A DNA stretch of 44,828 bases, from contig NZ_VISR01000011.1 of assembly GCF_007827595.1 (NCBI RefSeq), positions 1 to 44,828 on the forward strand, written 5' to 3'. Below the pieces are notes generated by a model that was given only the letters and a program-made list of their open reading frames with translations, made no database searches and was not told where the DNA came from. Both the position numbers and the translations under genes were made by a program. The stretch is from Streptomyces sp. BK340 (lineage in GTDB: Bacteria; Actinomycetota; Actinomycetes; Streptomycetales; Streptomycetaceae). How positions within the stretch are numbered: position 1 is the stretch's first letter; every line of letters starts with the position of its first letter. This document shows, one piece after another, positions 24,701 through 36,700 of this stretch.

Positions 24701-27700
24701 AGGAAGCCGTCATCTGGGTCGGCTCGGAACCAGTCGGCCTGTTCGAGGTACGTGACCGCTTGCCTGGCTTCCTCTTGCCCCAGCAGGATCAGCGCGTGCG
24801 GGTGCTCGGAGACCTCCACCGTGCCCCAGGGGAGGTCCTGCGTGCCCTGCGACCAGCCCGGCACGGGATCGGTGGGGCGCTCCAAGTGGTCCTGTCCGTA
24901 ATGCGGGTTGGGTACGAACCTGCCGAGGGTGTTCGGCTCGCCGGGGTTCGAAGCGGTCACCACCTCCCACGCGCCCTTGATGACCGCAGTGGACAGGCCG
25001 CCCGGGAAGGCCACCTCTTCCTGCTCCGCGAACTCGTACGGAACTCCGTGGTCGGCCATCGTCTCGGCGACGTCGATTCCGCCCTGGGCCTCGGGGCCCA
25101 ACTCGTAGACGTATCCGCTGGAGCGCCAGTTCAGGGTCCAGTCCAAGGAGCCACTGGTGCTCACGAAGCCGAACTCGGCGTTTTCGTCGGCTCCGAACTG
25201 CACGTAGTCATGCAGGGACAGGTTCTGCGCGTCGCGCGGCCGGAAGCCCTCGGCGAAGATCACGTCCGGGTGCCGGGTGTCGACGCGGTAGAGCGTCCCG
25301 CCGTCCCCGTACCAGGTCGGTGTGGGGAAGATCGCGGTTATGTCCACGGACACAGCTGCCGTGGAATGAGCAGGCGTTTCTTCCGGGATACCGGAGTCAT
25401 TGGCGGTGTCCTGCTCACGCGGCGTGGAAAGCTCTGGGTGGAGCCTGGTTCGGGCAGCAGCGAGGCTCTGGCTGGAGACGGGCCTGCCGGAGGTCTTGGC
25501 ATGCGGTACCAGGTCGAGCAGGGTCCGCCGCTGGTCCGAGGTGACCTCGCCGTGGTCAGACAGGCCGAACACGCGGCGCACCAGGGGGTCGAGATGCTCG
25601 GGACTGAACGTACCGGTATGACCGTACTCTCGCCGCAGGATGTCCACGAGCCGGCGGGCGCTCGTCAGCCTGGCCCGGTCAAGATCACTCTGCGTGCCGT
25701 CCAACTGACGGACCACGCCGACGATGTCGCCCATCAGCTCGATGTCGCTGTCGCGTACCTGCGACAGCTTGCCGCGTGTCTTGCCCAGCGACCCGCTCTG
25801 TCGGTGCAGTCCTGTTGAGCGGGCCAGCTCTGCCAGTTCTCGGGATGTGAGGTCGGTCGGGAGGGGTCCCCGGCGGATCGGCTCCTCTTCGTCGGGCCTG
25901 CCGATGTGGGGGGGGCGCGTCGTATAGGTGTTCTCCTCCTGGGCGATGGTGCGCGCCAGATTCAGAGCAAGGTGCCCGCTGCGGTCCGCGCCGAGCGCCT
26001 CGAGCAACTCGAAGTGGAGTTCCTCGCGGAGCGCGGCCAGTTCCTGCCCGCGTAGGGTCCCGGTTTCGTCCTCCCCCACCGAGGGCCGGTAGTAGGTGTC
26101 GAGATGCTGCGAGACCAAGGTGTGGTCCTGCTCCGGCCTGCTGCCCCACAGCGCCTTGCGTGCCGCGAGCGAGGTGAATCGGTCCACCCAGTAGTCGGCG
26201 ACACCAGAGTGCAGCCCCCACCGCTGGACGAGTTCCCTGAGCTGTTCCTCCTTGGCATCCGGATGCCCAGGGCCGGCCATCAGCAGCCGGGCTGCTGCGT
26301 AGTCACCTCGGTAACGCTCGGATCGATCGATCAGCAACCGATGCAGGCGGTGTACCCCCCGCTCGCCCCACAGCATCAGAGGAAGCTGGTCGAAAGGCAT
26401 GCTCCACCCGAGCCCGTCCCCGTAGAGAAGGCTCTCCGCAGCAGACGCCTCATGCGCTCGACGGTGCAGGTCAGCCGCCTGGAGTTCGTTGTCCGGTACC
26501 TGCTCCGTGAGCGTGTCCTGGGTTTCCTGGACGTGCTCCGGTTGTTGTGGCGGGACAGGCGGCTCGGGGTTCTCGAGTGTGCGGTCCTGGAAGCGGTTCA
26601 GGGCCTCCTCGAAGGGAGACAGCTCACCCTCGGAATTCGCGCGGCTGGCGGTGTCGTCATCCTCGTCTGTTGTGCTTGATGCGTCGGACTCGGTCCCGTC
26701 GACCTGCGCGAAGGTCACGGCCTGCGTGACCTGTGGGACCAGCTCGACCTGCTCGGGCCCCTCAGCCTGCATCGACCCCTCAGTTTGCACGGGCTCGTCG
26801 TTGGCCATACCGGCCCGGGCGCCTGGGAGTTGCTGCCGCTGCCGACTTGCGTACTGTTGTGCCTCCACGATGCCCTCGTCCATGTGCAGCATGCGCATCA
26901 CCTGCATCTGGACCACGTAGAGCTGTGGATCGCTCTCATGGAGGGGGCGCACATCATCCGGCGGGAAGGCAAACCCGCCGTGGTCGCGGACGATCGCTGA
27001 CGCCTGGTCCCACAAGGCACGGAACCGGGCCTCACCAAGCTGATTCCTGAGAACTGGCTCGAAGGCCCTGGCAGCCTGCCAACCCGGTGGGACTGCCTCT
27101 GGGCTGGGCCGAGGGTCGGAAAGCTGCTGCGGCTGCTCGGCGGCGTATTGCTGTGCCCCCGCGTTGCCCTGGTCCGCGTGCAGCCTGCGCATGACTTGCA
27201 TCTGGACCACGTACAGCCAGGGATCGCTCTCATGGAGAGGCCGCCCGCCGTCCGGCGGGTAGACAAATGCGCCGTGGCTGCGGATGTCTGCCGATGCCTG
27301 GTCCCACAAGGCACCGAATCCGGCGTTACCGAGCTGATTCTTGAGGAACGCCTCGAAGTCCCTGGCGGCTGCCAAGCCCGGCGGTATGGCCGGCTGGTCG
27401 AGTACTGGTCCTTCGACCGTCTCGTGGGTGTCCGGAGTACCGTCGTCGGTTTCCGGCTGCGTCAGCGTCGGACCGTCGACGACCTGCCAGGGCTGCCAAT
27501 CGGGGTTGCTCAGGTGTGCGTCGGGCCGCTCCACCTTCAGCGGTGCGGGCAGGAGCGGGCCGTCCTGCGCTTCCTCCTCCAGCCTCTCCTGTCCCAGTGC
27601 ACCGGCAGGGGCGATCACCTTCGACCCGGGCAGTTCGGCCGCGAGCAGCTCGGCGAGTGACGCGCCGGGCTCCGCCGGACCGCTCTCCTCGCCTCCGGAC

Positions 27701-30700
27701 GGCGCGGGCTTGAGTCCCGCACCGTCCACGAGCAGCAGCACCGGCCGACCCTCGTGCAGCACAGGGCCCAGGCGGCCCTCCCGGAGCGCTGCTGCCAGTT
27801 CCGGCATCGCCCAGTTCTGGTACTCCCCGCCGCTCTGCCGGCCCGGTACCCACACGCGCACACCTGATCCGTGCGGGGCCGCCTCCACCACCAGCACGTC
27901 CTGGACCTCGGGCAGGTCCCGCAGCACCGCGGAGAGCTCCTGCGAGGGAGCGATCGGAGCACGCCAGGCGAAGTCGTCCGCCGAGGTCAGCGACACGCCG
28001 TTGCTCAGTTGGCCCGCGAGCTGGAGGTGAGCGCGCTGGGGGAACTTCTGCCAGTCGCTCAGCGTGGCGTCCGAGATGTCGCCGCTCAGCACCCCGGTTG
28101 GTTCCCACACGTAGAGTGTGAAGGGGCTGGAGTGGCCTATGTGTCCGGGCCCCATGAGGGCATGGAAATCCCGGACCAGCATGGTCTGTGAGGGGTCTGT
28201 GATCGGTTGGCTTCCGGCGGACCTACAGGCGAACAGCACCACGTTCAGGGGCTTTCCGTCATCCCGAGCCTTCTGAAGTAGGTGCAGGTATTCCGGGTCG
28301 GCCTTCACAATCTCCGCGAGGTGTCGCGGATTGACCGAGGCAAGGCGGTTGCCACCGCCACGCTGTGTGGTGTCCCGCAGCGCCGGCCAGGCGCGGTCCG
28401 GTTGCCCGTGCATGTCGACATACAGCGTGTGCTGACCGGCCCATGGCAGCTTCCCGGTCCGAGGGCGACCGTTCGGGAGCAGGAAGGAATACTTGGCATC
28501 GGGCCCTGCGTCATGACGACTCCACGCGAACTCGACCTTGTCGACCTTCGACTCCGGCACGAACGAGATGACACTGGAGTTCTGCGAACGTGTGCGCATG
28601 ACGGTGCGGTTGAACACTTCCGACCCAGCGGAGCCCACCGGCACCCCCGCACGCAACTCCTCCGACCTGCTGTGCTGCGTCTCCTGCCGCTGCCGCTCAC
28701 GTTCCAGATGACGAGCCGTCAACAGCGCCTCGGTGTCAGTGCCGCCCCGTCTGAGCACGACGGCGACCTTGAGCAGTCCGTGGAACCGTTCCTCGTCACT
28801 GCCGGACTCGTACCAGGAATCGGATGCACTCTGGATCACCTGGTAGGCGTGCTCCAGCAAATCCTGCAATTGGACGGGCGGCAACAGCCGCAGCTTCTCC
28901 ACGTTCGTCAGGTGTTCACCCAGTGACTTTGCCGCTGCGGGTCCCTTCTGCATTCCCGCCCGGGCTACCGCACGGATCAGCGCCTTCTGTGCGTTCTGGT
29001 CGAGTCGGTTCCAGTCACCGTTATCGAGAACCTCCTTTCCGGCCTTCCCCAGGGCACGGAACATGTTGTTGAGCTCCGTTCCGGACACGTTCCGTTCCTG
29101 GCCCAGGAGTCGCACCTCCGCGAGGTTTTCCTCGCTGCTGTTGCGTACCTTCGTGGACGTCTCCCTGATCAGGCGGGTAGCCCAGCGCGCCACCTCCCGG
29201 GGGGTCTTGCCGTCGAAGACCAAGGGCTGCTGCCGCTGGCCGCTCAATGCCGGGCTGTCGGCCTCGCTTCCGGGTTCCTCCTCCACGAGATCAGCAAGGT
29301 CGGGGGCCTGCTCGGGCGACTCCTGGAACGGCAGCAGGTGTCCGAAGTCCTCGACGATCTCCCAGGCACCGTCGGTGCCCCCGGGCACCGACACGAGCCA
29401 TCGCCCGCCGTCGTCGCCCTGACGCACCGATCCGTCCGCGTCACGTTCCTCCTCCGCCCCGGCATCGTCCAGGTGACGAACCGTGCCGTCCTCGAACAGC
29501 CCCTCCTTGCCGGATGGGGCCGTCGTCGTCCGCCCGAACTTCTCGGCCATCTGCACGACGTCGACGCCGGTATAGCAGGAGACCACCAGCAGGTCACGGT
29601 CACCGCTCTCGGACCATGCGCCCGATGTCGTGATCACCTGGTGGAGTTCGTCGAGCGACCGGTACTCCAGCCCGGTGCCGTTGTAGGCCTGCCAGAAGCC
29701 CTTGGAGCGGTCTGCGGATCCCCGGACGAAAACGGTCAGCGGCTCAAGCGTGCCCGCCTCCTGCTCGCTGTTGAACCAGTGCGCGTCGGCCAGCCGGTGT
29801 ACGGCGACCCCCGCGTCCTTCGCGCCGAGCAGTACGAGGGCGTTCTCGTGCTCCGACAGCTCCACGGAGCCCCAGGGGAACTCACGGAGCCCGTGCGACC
29901 ACCCCGGCACGCTCACCGCCCCGGGCCCTGCGTCCGCCGGAGCCTCCTCGTCCCCGTCGAACACGAGCGGATCCTCGGTGAAGTGGACCTGTCTCCGCTT
30001 CCCTGCCGCTGTCGGGGAGAGGGATTGACTGCCGCCGACTCCCGCAGCCTTCTCGGGCGCCGGTTCGCTCCCATCCTGCAAGGAGAGCTCGGTGCCGTTC
30101 TCGGTGCCGGCCGTGGTCTTCGCCGCGTTGTAGGCGTCGATCACGTCTTCGACCGTGCGCTTGACGCCCCACCAGGCGGCGAAGCTGTCGCGTGCCGTGT
30201 CCTCCAGGTCCGCCAGCTCGTCCCGGATCTGCTCGAGTTCTGCGGGCAGTTCGCCCGTGTCGTGAGGAGTCTGGTCGGCGGGCGTCCCGGTTGTGTTCCG
30301 CGCCGGGGCCTTCCAGACCCCGGGGCCGAGGGCCTCCTCGATGCTGTCGGCGAGTGTCTGGTCCCCGTTCCCGACGCCTGCCCCGTTGTCCTCCACGGAC
30401 GTACCGGGCTTGGGTGCGGCTGTAGCGAGTGCGGCGGCATGCTCGCGGGCCAGGGCGTCGAGTTCCTTGGCCTTGTCGTCGCGCCGGCGCTCGGCTCTGC
30501 GCCAGGCGTCGGTGGCCGCGGCGAGGGCGTCCTGAGCCTGGTGCAGTTCCTTGGGCAGCGGACCGAGGAGGGTGCCGAGCTGGGAGGCTGGCACCCAGCT
30601 GGTGCCGGCTGCGGGCAGCTTCGCCTCGGATACGCCGACCGGTCCCTTGGCCGGGTTGTGGGGCTGTACCACGACCAGGAAGTCCACGTGGTGACGCAGT

Positions 30701-33700
30701 TCGGCGAGCCGCCCCTGGGTGTAGAGCTGGGTTGTGTCGGCGGAGGAGGAGCCCGCGCTCCTGGACTGGCTGAGGCTGGTGGTCGTACCGAAGTCGGCGC
30801 CTGAGAGGCCGCCCCACATGGTTCCGTCGGCGGCCTTGACCCGGCCGGGACCCAGCTCTGTGGTCGTACCGCGACCGGAGCCGGACTGCATCGCGCTGCT
30901 GCTGTCGGCTGTGGTCTTCTTCTCGCCGACGACGTTGCCGCCTTCGGTGAACGAGCCGAGCTCCGCGTCCCGTCCCAGCCGCGCGTGGACGGTGACCGAG
31001 ACCCCCAGCGACTCCAGGCCCGGCAGCGACACGCCTTGCCGCAGCATCTCCGCGAGGTGGGCGTTGACCCATTCCGGGCTCACCATGGCGTGCACGGACT
31101 GCTGCTTGAGCCCTGTCTTCGTCAGCCTGCCGACATCGACCCCGGCCGCCTGGGCCGCCTGGGTGACCGACCGGTACAGCGCGTCCGCCGCGCCTTCCAC
31201 CTCGACCGGGCCGTCCGGCGTGACGTGCAGGCCCTGGCCGCGCCACGCTGCGACCTTCGTGCCGACGCTGCCCGGCTTCCAGGTCTCTCCCTTGCTCACC
31301 CTGGCAGGCAGCGCCGGTGTGGCCGGAGGCGGGGTGCTGCGCAGGGAGTCGGCCAGCAGCCGGTACTTGAAGTTCTTCACCTCCGGGCCGGTGAAGGAGG
31401 CGATCTCCTCGCCGTCCGCGCGCAGGGCCAGCTTCACCTGCACGGGCACCTCGAACCGCGCGACCGGTCCGCTCACCCAGAGGGCGCCTCCGGTCGACTC
31501 ACCGGTCCCCTGTCCGGCGGAGTGCGACTGGGATGCGTCGATGGAACGGGACTGGGAGGCTCCGAGGAAGGTGACGGGGTTCGACGTCAGGTCGGGTGTG
31601 TAGGCCTCCACCGGGGTGACGTTGGCATTGCCGGAGGTTCCGCGGGAAACACCGTCCGAGCGGCTCTGCCCCCGCGAGGTGCTGAGGATGCTGATGCCGT
31701 CGTAGGCGATCACACCTCGGAAGGCGGGCTGTTCGGTCGCGCGCGCCGACAGCACCAGCTCGTAGGTCTTGCTGCCGAAGGTCGTCAGCTTGTGGACGAG
31801 CAGCGGCACTCCGCGCTCGAAGAGGCTGTGCACCATCGCTGTGGAGGTGTTCTCCGAGGTCAGGTCGAGTGACCGGGAGATGTTGTGCATCCGGTCGTCG
31901 AGCACCTGCTGCGGGAAGAGCGCCCCGAACAGCTTGGGGTCCAGCTTCGTGAGCTTCGCGGCCAGGCCCTCGAGCAGGTCCGCGGTGTAGAGCGAGTTCT
32001 CGGGCCGCATCGGGCCCCGGGCGCCCAACTGGCCCTGGGTGTGCGCCACCGGAGGGTAGAGCCGCCGGCCCGGGCCCGCGGAGGGGAACCTGCGGCCGTC
32101 CGCCCCGGGGTCCTCGCCTGCCAGGCTCGGCGGCAGGACGCCGGCCTTGCGGGCCTGAGCCATGGTCATCTCGACGAAGATGCCGCCCTGGGTGGTGACG
32201 GTGCGCCCGGACCGTCCGGTACTGCTCTGAGGAAGGACCGTGCCCTTGAGGACGTTCTCGTCCCTGGCCTCCGAGACGACGGTGAACCTGCCGTTCAGCG
32301 CAACCAGCACGCGCTGCACCGGACCGTCCATGTCCACGGCCCGTTCCAGCCTGCCGCTGTTCTTCACCGTGAACGACGTGCCGCTCTTCCAGGACTTGCC
32401 CAGGCCGCCACCCGCATTGCCCCAGACGTCGGGATACTGTGCCGAGGTCAGGGATTCGTTGAGGACCGGCAGGGAGACTGCCCACTTCTTCGAGGTGCTC
32501 TTGGATCCGGCGACCGTGTAACCGCCTGTGGCACCTCGCTGGAAGTTGGAGTCGAGCATCGTCACGAACGCGTCCCGCGGGTTCTCCGGGAGGGACAGCT
32601 GCAGCTGGACGCCGACCGCCGCGTTCGTGTCGTTGGTCCGGCGAAGGTGCGTGAGGTCCTCGATCCACAGACGTCCGCCTTCGGCGTCCTTCATGCCCGC
32701 CACGAGCTGCTTGTGGCTCAGGATGTCGAAGCGTTCGTCGTTCGGGCTGCCGGTGTAGGTGAGGGCCTCGTCGCCGCCCGCAGCGTCGGTGACTGCGTCC
32801 TTGGCCGCCCGGATCAGTGCGGCGGACACATCGGCGGTGATCTCCACCCCTGCGTGGTACTCGACCTTGTCCGTCTTCGCGGCGCGGCCGGGCAATGCGG
32901 TGATCGACGGCGGTGCCTTGATCTTGGCCGTAGTGGGCGGTGGCGGTGTGAGGGGGGTGGTGTCCTCGGGGAAGGTGAGATCGTCGGACACCATGATCCG
33001 GATCTCGTTCTCGAAGGGTTCGAGCGCCACGGCCCCCGGGGGCAGCGGAGCGTCCCCTTCCTGGTGGGTCATGGCCAGGGTCTTGACCTCGGGCGCCTGC
33101 TTGCCCGGAAGTCCGGGCGCGGCCTTCGCCCATTCCCGCAGCACCTTGTGCCGGGTGATGGTGACGTCGTAGGTCATCGGAACGTCGAAGACCTGGGAGT
33201 TCGCCGCACCGTCGTACGAGTAGAAGGACGAGGGGTCCGAGCTGACCGACAGCTGCCTGCTGCGGGTGCGGGTGAAGGTTCCTGCCAGGGAAGCCGAGGC
33301 GGCGGCGCTCACCGGGCCGATGCTGTGCCCCAGCCGGGCCTTGGCCGCGATCTCCAGACCACTGGAGGTGGTGATGCTCTTTCCCGAGCCCGTCACCCCT
33401 GCGACCGAGGTGCCACCGCCGGCCCAGTGATCGAACACTTGGCCCTGGTGCACGGGGTTTCCGGTACGGGCGGTGACGGTGACATTGTAGTGGTACGTCC
33501 ACTGGCCTCTGTCACGGGTGAACCGGCCTCGTACGCCGCTGCCCAGGAGTGCGTCCGGGTCCTTGGCGAGGTTCTCTAGCGAGAACTTCTCGAGCTCCTT
33601 CAGGTTCAGCGCCACGACGGCCCGCAGGGTTCGCGGGCGCTTGGCGAGCGTGCCGTTCCGGAAGTCCGTCAGGTGACTGCCCAGCCCCCGGGGACCGGAG

Positions 33701-36700
33701 AGGACCTTGAAGATCTGGTTCTTGACCGGCTCGCCGTGACCGGTGAAGTTCATCACCTGGTGCGGCCCGAAGGAGCCCGAGTGGAAGTAGGGCGGCAGGT
33801 GCCTCGGCACTCCGGTGGGCTCGATCACCCGGTCCGGGGAGCCCTCGGGATGCGGCAGGCCGAGCTCGGCCGCCTGGCCGGCCGACATCCAGACGTAACC
33901 TTCCACCGGCACGTCGAGGCTGCTGTTCGGGTCCCCGAGGACGGCGTACCGGACCCGGGCCCTGACCTTCGTCAGCACCAGGCCCGCGAGGTTGATGGTC
34001 TGGCTGTTGTAGCCCAGTGAGGTGCCGGAGGACGCCGAGCGGCTCCGCTTCCGGGAGAACGTACCGGTCGCCATGACGGTGGCTCGCGTCACACCGCCGG
34101 TGGCGCCGCCGCCGACCCCCAACGAGAAGTTGAAGCCCGAGGTCGTCTCCAGCGACTGGACGTGGTCGAACGAGTTCCCGTCATTGATCACGTAGTAGAT
34201 GGGATTGCCGGTGTAGTCGCCGACCATCTGCACGTCGTCGTGCAGGACTCCCATCGAGACGGCGCTTGTCTGCTTCCCGTCCGCGCTCACCAGCAGATCC
34301 GACATCACCGCGCTACGTGAGAGCAGGATCTTGGCGAGGTTGCGCTCGCTCATGAAGTCCTGGAGCACCGTCCGTCCCGGCGCACCGAGCCCGGCGGCGG
34401 GCCCGACCAGGAGGGAGAGCGTGTCGAAGGGATCGTGCGGCAGGCCGCCTTGGACGTCGACCTTCCGTACCTGCATCTGCTTCAGCAGTGGGGCGTCCGG
34501 CAGGCGCAGGGCCACGGGATCGGCGGGATCGTCAATTGGTACGAGTCCGGCCAGCTCTCCGGGAAGGTGCAGCTCGACCTGAGCGTCACCGATCACCCGG
34601 CCCGCGGCGTCCACCAGTGGCGTGCCTCCGGCTGGCACGGCCGGAGTGAGCGCGTTGCCGCGCGCGTCGGTGACGGTCACCGTGTAGCGAACGGGAACCA
34701 CCGAATGCTCGTCCTGGGTCAGGCCTTTCAGAGTCCGCGATTCGGACTGCGACCTGCCGACGCTCGTGCTCAGGGAGGGACGGGAGGTGGATATCCCGCC
34801 ACCGACGGAGACCGCCACACCCACCGGCCCGGTGAAGAAGTTCAGGCTTCCCGAGAGGTCCCGGGACCTTCCGATTCCCGAGTCCTTCCCACTGGACTGA
34901 ACCCGCCGCGCGGCCGTCGTGGTCTTGTGCAGCTCCGCCGGCGATTCGGGGGCGACAGGATGTTCGACGAGCTGGGCGTGGTCGAACAGCGGAGAGGCGA
35001 CGACCTTCGCCTCGTACTTGCTCCCGTTCGGCAAGGTCACCAGGAACCTGCGCCCCGTACCGCGCAACGAGTCGAAGTCGCCGGTGATCGCTTGCCGGAT
35101 GGCGTCGAGCCCGCTGGTCTCGCCGCGCTTGCGCACGACGGGCAGATGGGCGCGGACCGCGGCGACGACCAGATCACCGCCCGTGGCGTTGCGGAAGTCG
35201 CCGTAGACGGTCGGGACGCCGGCTGCCTTGGCAGCGACGGGCAGCGGGGCCTGGGGGCCCTCGTCGATCGATGAGTCGTGGAGTGAGGTGATCTCGTCGA
35301 TGCTGTCGGTGTCGACGTGGCTGGTGTTGACCTGGCTGGTGTCGATTGCGCCGGGAGGTGTGTTCGCTGACGTCTGTGCGGTGTCGCCGCTGTCGTTCTG
35401 TTCGTCCGGCGACAGCGGACCGGTCTCCGTGTCGACCACCTCCGCATCCGCTGAGGTGGTCACCTCCTGGCTCCCGGTGGTGAGCGGCGTGTCGTACTCC
35501 GCCTGCGTGGCGGGGCCCGTCGGCTCTTCCTCCACGACCCGAGGCGCCGAATCCGCCGTGGAGATCTCGTCTTTCGACACCTCCCCGCCGGACCGCACAC
35601 CGGTCATCGACGGCTCAGGAATCTCCTGCGGACTCCCGTCCACCGGGCTGGCCGACAGCTCGGTCCGATCCTGATCCTCGGAGCCGACCGTGTACCCGTC
35701 CGACTGCCCAGTCCCCTCATAGTCGGTGTCCCCCCGCATCGGCAGGGGCGTCCGCTGGGCCAGCTGCTGGATGTCGGGAACGCTCGCGGGTACCACGTCC
35801 GACTGCTCGTCCGCGTCATCGGAGCCGACGTCGAGTGTCTGCTGGGCGAAGCCGTCCTGCTTCACCGCCTCGTCGGGCAGTGCGGCAGGAGCACCGTCAT
35901 CGAGTTGACGCGAGGGCTCCTCTTCCGCGTGGCTCGACGCCTCGGAGACCGCCGCGGCAATTTCTTCCTTGCTCGCAAGGTGCGACGCGTCCTGCTGTCC
36001 GCTGCCGGACGTCCCCGGCTCGTCGGAGCGCTCGGCGAAGGGCGGAACGGCGGGTGTGACCTCCGGGCCGTTCGGCGTCGATCGCAGTAGGACCCACGGC
36101 GGCAGCACGCCCCTGTCCTCGGGAAGTTGCTCGACGCCGAGCAGCCCGGGCCCGTCCGTGCCCTTCGGGTTCGCGTGAGTCAGCTCCAGCCACCCCGTGG
36201 GGGCGATCACCGGGCCGCCGTGGGCGGCGGCGAACAGCATGCCGGGGGCCTGCGTCCAGTCGCGGTCCACGGTGCCGTCCTGCTTCGAGGACAGCGGCGG
36301 AAGGCCGGCACCGTCCACCAGGAGAACCACCGGCCCGTTCTTGTCCAGGGCGGTGATCTGCGGCAACGCCGCCAGGTCCGCCATGCTCAGGGTCTCCGGC
36401 CGGTGGCTGCCCGGGCCGTCGGCCACCTGCAAAGTGACGCCGCGTCCACGTCTGACCGCGTCCACGACATGGACTTCCTGGTCCTTCGGGAGGAGCCGCA
36501 GCAGGTCCTGGGGGGCGGCGAGCTCATGCCGCCAAGGTGCGTCGTACGCCGTCCGCAACGACAGTACGTTCTTGAGGGGCCATGCCATCCGGGGCGGAGC
36601 CGGGTGGAAGGGCAGTAGCTCGAAGGTGCGCCAGGCCAGTGTGTCCGGCGTGTCGGGGGCGGCAACGACATTGATCTTGCTGGTGCTGTCGAAGGACAGC

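Noticed and set aside
31499..33502. Minus-strand 667-codon frame in a different phase
   Set aside because: It overlaps the beta-rich region in the wrong phase and is full of Gly/Arg/Pro low-complexity sequence; the phase used by the giant gene gives coherent strands.
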